Source of the DNA: Halorubrum salsamenti
GTDB taxonomy: Archaea; Halobacteriota; Halobacteria; Halobacteriales; Haloferacaceae
Assembly: GCF_007671685.1 (NCBI RefSeq)
Contig: NZ_VCNL01000001.1
Span: 744,001 to 808,000 of the forward strand
Reading direction: 5' to 3'
DNA: 64,000 nucleotides
Shown: piece by piece, positions 61,588-64,000 of the stretch
How positions within the stretch are numbered: the stretch's first letter is position 1
Layout: each line of letters begins with the position of its first letter
Translations under genes and position numbers: made by a program
Notes under the pieces: generated by a model
The model's input: only the letters and a program-made list of their open reading frames with translations
What the model was told of the DNA's origin: nothing
The model's database searches: none

Positions 61588-62301
61588 ATGCTCGAAGACG
61601 GACTCTCGTATCCCGTTCGCGGTGACTGGATCGGACGAATCATCATCGGGGGCGTGCTGGGCTTCCTCTCAGTGCTTCTCCTTCCGGCGTTCGTCATCGT
61701 CGGGTATCTCGTTCGCGTGCTCGAACAGACGATCGGCGGAGCGGACGTGCCGCCGGAGTTCGACGAGTGGGGCGACCTCCTAATGAAGGGGGTAATCGGG
61801 TCGGTGATCACCCTCGCGTACACCATCGTCCCGCTGATCGTGTACACGGTCCTCGTGACGGTCGTGTTCGGGGCCGGCGCCGGCGTCGGCGGGGACGCGG
61901 GTGCGCTCATCGGGATCGTCGGCTTCCTGCTCGCGCTGGCGTTCATCCCCGTGCTGTTCCTCATTTACTACGCGGTCCCGGCCGGTCTGACGGCGTACGC
62001 GGCCCGCGGCGAGATGGGCGCCGCGTTCGACATCGACCTGCTGAAGCCCACGCTGTTCAGCACGGAGTACCTCGTCGCGGTGCTGATGCCCATCGTCGTC
62101 GCGATGATCACGTGGATCATCACGGCGGTGCTCTCGGTGACGGTCATCGGCCTCCTGCTCGTTCCCTTCGTCCAGTTCTACGGACAGGTCGCCGTGTTCC
62201 GGATGTTCGGCTCCGCGTTCGCGAGCGTGAACGACCGGATCGACACGGAGTCGGCCGGTAACGACGCCGGTGCAGTCGGCGGCGACGACCTCGCGTACTG
62301 A
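61588..62301 (+). CDS. DUF4013 family membrane protein
   Basis: 237 aa with about six helices. [17 protein letters not shown] at the start and [22 protein letters not shown] in the centre are DUF4013 hallmarks. ATG 61588 is about 27 nt downstream of TTTATATA (61,558-61,565), so the transcript is probably leaderless and the ATGs upstream are not used. Function unknown. Confidence 0.87.
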   Translation: MLEDGLSYPVRGDWIGRIIIGGVLGFLSVLLLPAFVIVGYLVRVLEQTIGGADVPPEFDEWGDLLMKGVIGSVITLAYTIVPLIVYTVLVTVVFGAGAGVGGDAGALIGIVGFLLALAFIPVLFLIYYAVPAGLTAYAARGEMGAAFDIDLLKPTLFSTEYLVAVLMPIVVAMITWIITAVLSVTVIGLLLVPFVQFYGQVAVFRMFGSAFASVNDRIDTESAGNDAGAVGGDDLAY

Positions 62302-62374
62302 AACCGCCTCGGCGACGACTGCCGACGCGTCTCGCGACGCGCCTTTTAAACCGCTCAACCGCTCACGTACGGAT

Positions 62375-62995
62375 ATGTTCGAAGACCGGCCGGACCGCGA
62401 CGCCGAGGTCGTCCTCGTGGGACGCTCGAACGTCGGCAAGTCCACGCTGATGCGCGAGCTGACGGGCCACGACTTCTCGACCGGCGGCAAGCCGGGGGTC
62501 ACCCGCCAGCCGAACCACTTCGACTGGGCCAGCGAGAGCTTCATGTTCACGGACCTGCCCGGGTTCGGGTTCATGTCCGGCGTCGAGGAGGAGCACCGCG
62601 AGGCGATCAAGACGAACATCGTCCGCTACTTGGAGGAGAACGCCGACTCGATTCTGGCGGGCGTCGTCGTGATGGACGGGAAGGCCGCCGTCGACATCAT
62701 CGACCGCCACGCCGAGCGCGGGAACATTCCACACGACGTGGAGATGTTCGGCTTCCTGGAGGACGTCGGCGTCGAGCCCATCGTCGCCGTCAACAAGACC
62801 GACAAGATCGACGACCTCGACGAGCGGCTCGACGAGATCTGTGACCGGCTCGGGCTGTACCCGCCGTGGCAGCAGTGGTCCGACCGGATCGCCCCGATCT
62901 GCGCGAAGCGCGGCGATATCGAGGCGTTAGAGGAGTGTCTCCGGACCCGGTTCCACGAGCACAACCGCGACGACCTGCTGAAGTTCGTCGCGTGA
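62375..62995 (+). CDS. engB: GTP-binding protein EngB
   Basis: A 206-aa TrmE-Era-EngA-EngB GTPase. G1 is [11 protein letters not shown]3 is DLPGFGFM and G4 is NKTDKI, with G5 in ICAKRGD. EngB is involved in ribosome assembly in bacteria. A CTTTTAAA box lies about 28 nt upstream of the ATG. Confidence 0.92.
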   Translation: MFEDRPDRDAEVVLVGRSNVGKSTLMRELTGHDFSTGGKPGVTRQPNHFDWASESFMFTDLPGFGFMSGVEEEHREAIKTNIVRYLEENADSILAGVVVMDGKAAVDIIDRHAERGNIPHDVEMFGFLEDVGVEPIVAVNKTDKIDDLDERLDEICDRLGLYPPWQQWSDRIAPICAKRGDIEALEECLRTRFHEHNRDDLLKFVA

Positions 62996-63039
62996 GGATC
63001 CGCCTGCTCTTTTAACCCGTTCGGCGGCGATGGAGCCGT

Positions 63040-63408
63040 ATGAACGCCCGTCCCGTCGCGGCGCTCGGCGTCGCGCTCACGACGTTCCTCGCCGTCGCCG
63101 CGCTGCTCACCGACCTCCTCGCGGCTCGGATCGCGTTTTCCGCGATCGTCGGGCTCCCGGTCGGGCTCGTCGCCGGCGCCATCGCCGGAATCGAGACGTG
63201 GGCGCGCCTCTGGCGCTCCCCGCGGGCTCGACCGCTCCTGCTCGCGGTCGCCGCGTTCGGCTACGCGCTCCTCGTCGCCGCCGCGGTCTCCTACGCGATA
63301 CCCCCGGCTCGCGGTCTCGTGAGCGTCAGTACGGTCGTTCCGTTCGCCGTCGCCTGCGCGGTCGCCGCGTTCCTCCTTGCTCGCCGGTACGCCGACCGGA
63401 TCGCGTGA
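63040..63408 (+). CDS. Four-TM membrane protein of unknown function
   Basis: 122 aa with four hydrophobic helices (about residues 5-28, 33-52, 65-85 and 95-115). No motif recognised. It starts at ATG 63040, 44 nt after engB, possibly cotranscribed. Confidence 0.7.
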   Translation: MNARPVAALGVALTTFLAVAALLTDLLAARIAFSAIVGLPVGLVAGAIAGIETWARLWRSPRARPLLLAVAAFGYALLVAAAVSYAIPPARGLVSVSTVVPFAVACAVAAFLLARRYADRIA

Positions 63409-63437
63409 CCGGTGGGAGAGGCAGGCGATCGTCGCCC

Positions 63438-63794
63438 TCAGGCGAACACGACGAACCGGAACAGCCACAGCGTGACCATCCCGACGCCGATGGTCGCCGT
63501 TACGTTCTCCGTACGCCACGCGACCGCGCCGGCGACGACGCCGGCGATCAGTCGCTCGTCGACGAGCGTGGCCGCGACCGAGGGGCGAATCGTCACGAGG
63601 TCCGGGAGCACGAGCGCCGCGAGCACCGCCGGCGGAACGTATCGGAGGGGGCGTTTGATCCGGGATGGCACCTCGTCGATCCGCCCGAACAGGTGGATGA
63701 AGGAGAGCCGGAACCCGTACGTCGCGAGCCCGATGAGGAGGATGGCGAGCCAGATCCCGAGCGAGCCGCCGAAGAGGGCGGACCCGCCCGTCAC
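63438..63794 (-). CDS. azlD: AzlD family branched-chain amino acid exporter subunit
   Basis: 118 aa with a GTG start overlapping the azlC stop (GTGA). Four hydrophobic helices; LATYGFRLSFIHLFGRIDEVP and RYVPPAVLAALVLPDLV are AzlD signatures. With AzlC it forms a LIV-E type exporter of branched-chain amino acids. Confidence 0.88.
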   Translation of the reverse strand: MTGGSALFGGSLGIWLAILLIGLATYGFRLSFIHLFGRIDEVPSRIKRPLRYVPPAVLAALVLPDLVTIRPSVAATLVDERLIAGVVAGAVAWRTENVTATIGVGMVTLWLFRFVVFA

Positions 63795-64000
63795 TCGCCG
63801 AACACCTCCGTCAGCAGGCCGACGGCGATGCCGGAGACGGCTCCCGTGAGCAGCCCGAGGTTCAAGGGGAGCCCCGCGGCGACGACCGCGACGGCTCCGC
63901 CGGCGACGCCCGCAGCGGTCGTCGGTCGGTCCTTCATCGCAGGAACGAGGAGCGCGAGGAACACCAGCGGGACCGCGAAGGTCAGCCCCCACGCGTCGGG
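63791..64000 (-). CDS. azlC: AzlC family permease, C-terminal part (truncated by window edge)
   Basis: The last 69 residues are in frame from base 64000 (DAWGLTFAVPLVFLALLVPA and GLPLNLGLLTGAVSGIAVG), ending at 63791. It is the larger subunit of the AzlCD exporter; the start lies outside the window. Coupled to azlD by a 4-nt overlap. Confidence 0.85.
   Translation of the reverse strand, partial: PDAWGLTFAVPLVFLALLVPAMKDRPTTAAGVAGGAVAVVAAGLPLNLGLLTGAVSGIAVGLLTEVFGE

Noticed and set aside
1..64000. CRISPR arrays, rRNA genes or a replication origin
   Set aside because: No regularly spaced direct repeats, no rRNA-like segments, and no Orc1/Cdc6 gene with flanking ORB-type repeats were seen.

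Overview
The window is a stretch of haloarchaeal chromosome. The evidence is high GC, strong acidic-residue bias in nearly every protein, TATA boxes about 27 nt upstream of leaderless start codons, Tat/lipobox halocyanins, and families I know only from halophilic archaea (DUF5799, DUF7557, TbsP, CGCGG RiPP, DUF63). Gene content and style look like Halorubrum or a close relative, but that is an inference.

Left third (1-38,961): ordinary chromosome with one specialised block. It opens with the end of an Lrp/AsnC regulator, a DUF63 membrane protein, the menaquinone genes menA-menC, a halocyanin, and a 708-aa protein that looks like a CHAT-like protease fold without its catalytic dyad. From 8.8 to 19.8 kb lies a nitrous oxide reduction block: a Cys-rich Bat-type HTH regulator (NarO-like), a BlaI-like repressor coupled to nosZ, a NosB-like membrane protein, nosD-nosF-nosY, a ZIP transporter, two DUF2249 proteins, a halocyanin, a second Bat-type regulator and a CGCGG-family RiPP precursor. 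A CGAAC-N(1-2)-GTTCG palindrome precedes three transcription units in this block. The rest to 39 kb is housekeeping: aldehyde dehydrogenase, cysteine synthase, MFS carriers, PHP and ThuA proteins, OsmC, HisC, an AK6-type kinase, a CDP-alcohol transferase, acyl-CoA dehydrogenase and a RIO-type kinase.

Island (about 38,962-52,658): it begins right after the RIO-kinase gene and ends at a tRNA-Ile(GAT) gene. It holds a GIY-YIG-like ORF that seems to lack its N-terminus, a 26-residue remnant of a DPPY DNA methyltransferase, a VapBC-type pair with a palindromic operator, and a short tyrosine recombinase. From 41.4 to 51.1 kb GC drops, and there are several copies of an IS6-like terminal repeat (GGCTCTGTTGAAATCC) with no transposase. 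The copies fall into two end types, each about 115-150 bp. They bracket three passenger units carrying an HTH regulator with a SnoaL-like protein, a 7TM histidine kinase, and a GAF/PAS histidine kinase. The 8-bp flanks match only as cross-paired reverse complements. Flipping one 1,980-bp segment (44,109-46,088) restores perfect direct target duplications around both outer elements. The right end of the island carries four overlapping small ORFs, the last a truncated secreted protein resembling a pleolipovirus spike N-terminus.

Right part (52,733-64,000): chromosome again, with FxsA, DUF1405, an enolase-superfamily protein, a probable dispersed intergenic repeat, a tungsten aldehyde ferredoxin oxidoreductase-family enzyme, VanZ-like, the archaeosine radical-SAM enzyme RaSEA, a 5-formyl-THF cyclo-ligase-like protein, DUF4013, EngB, and AzlD with the end of AzlC.
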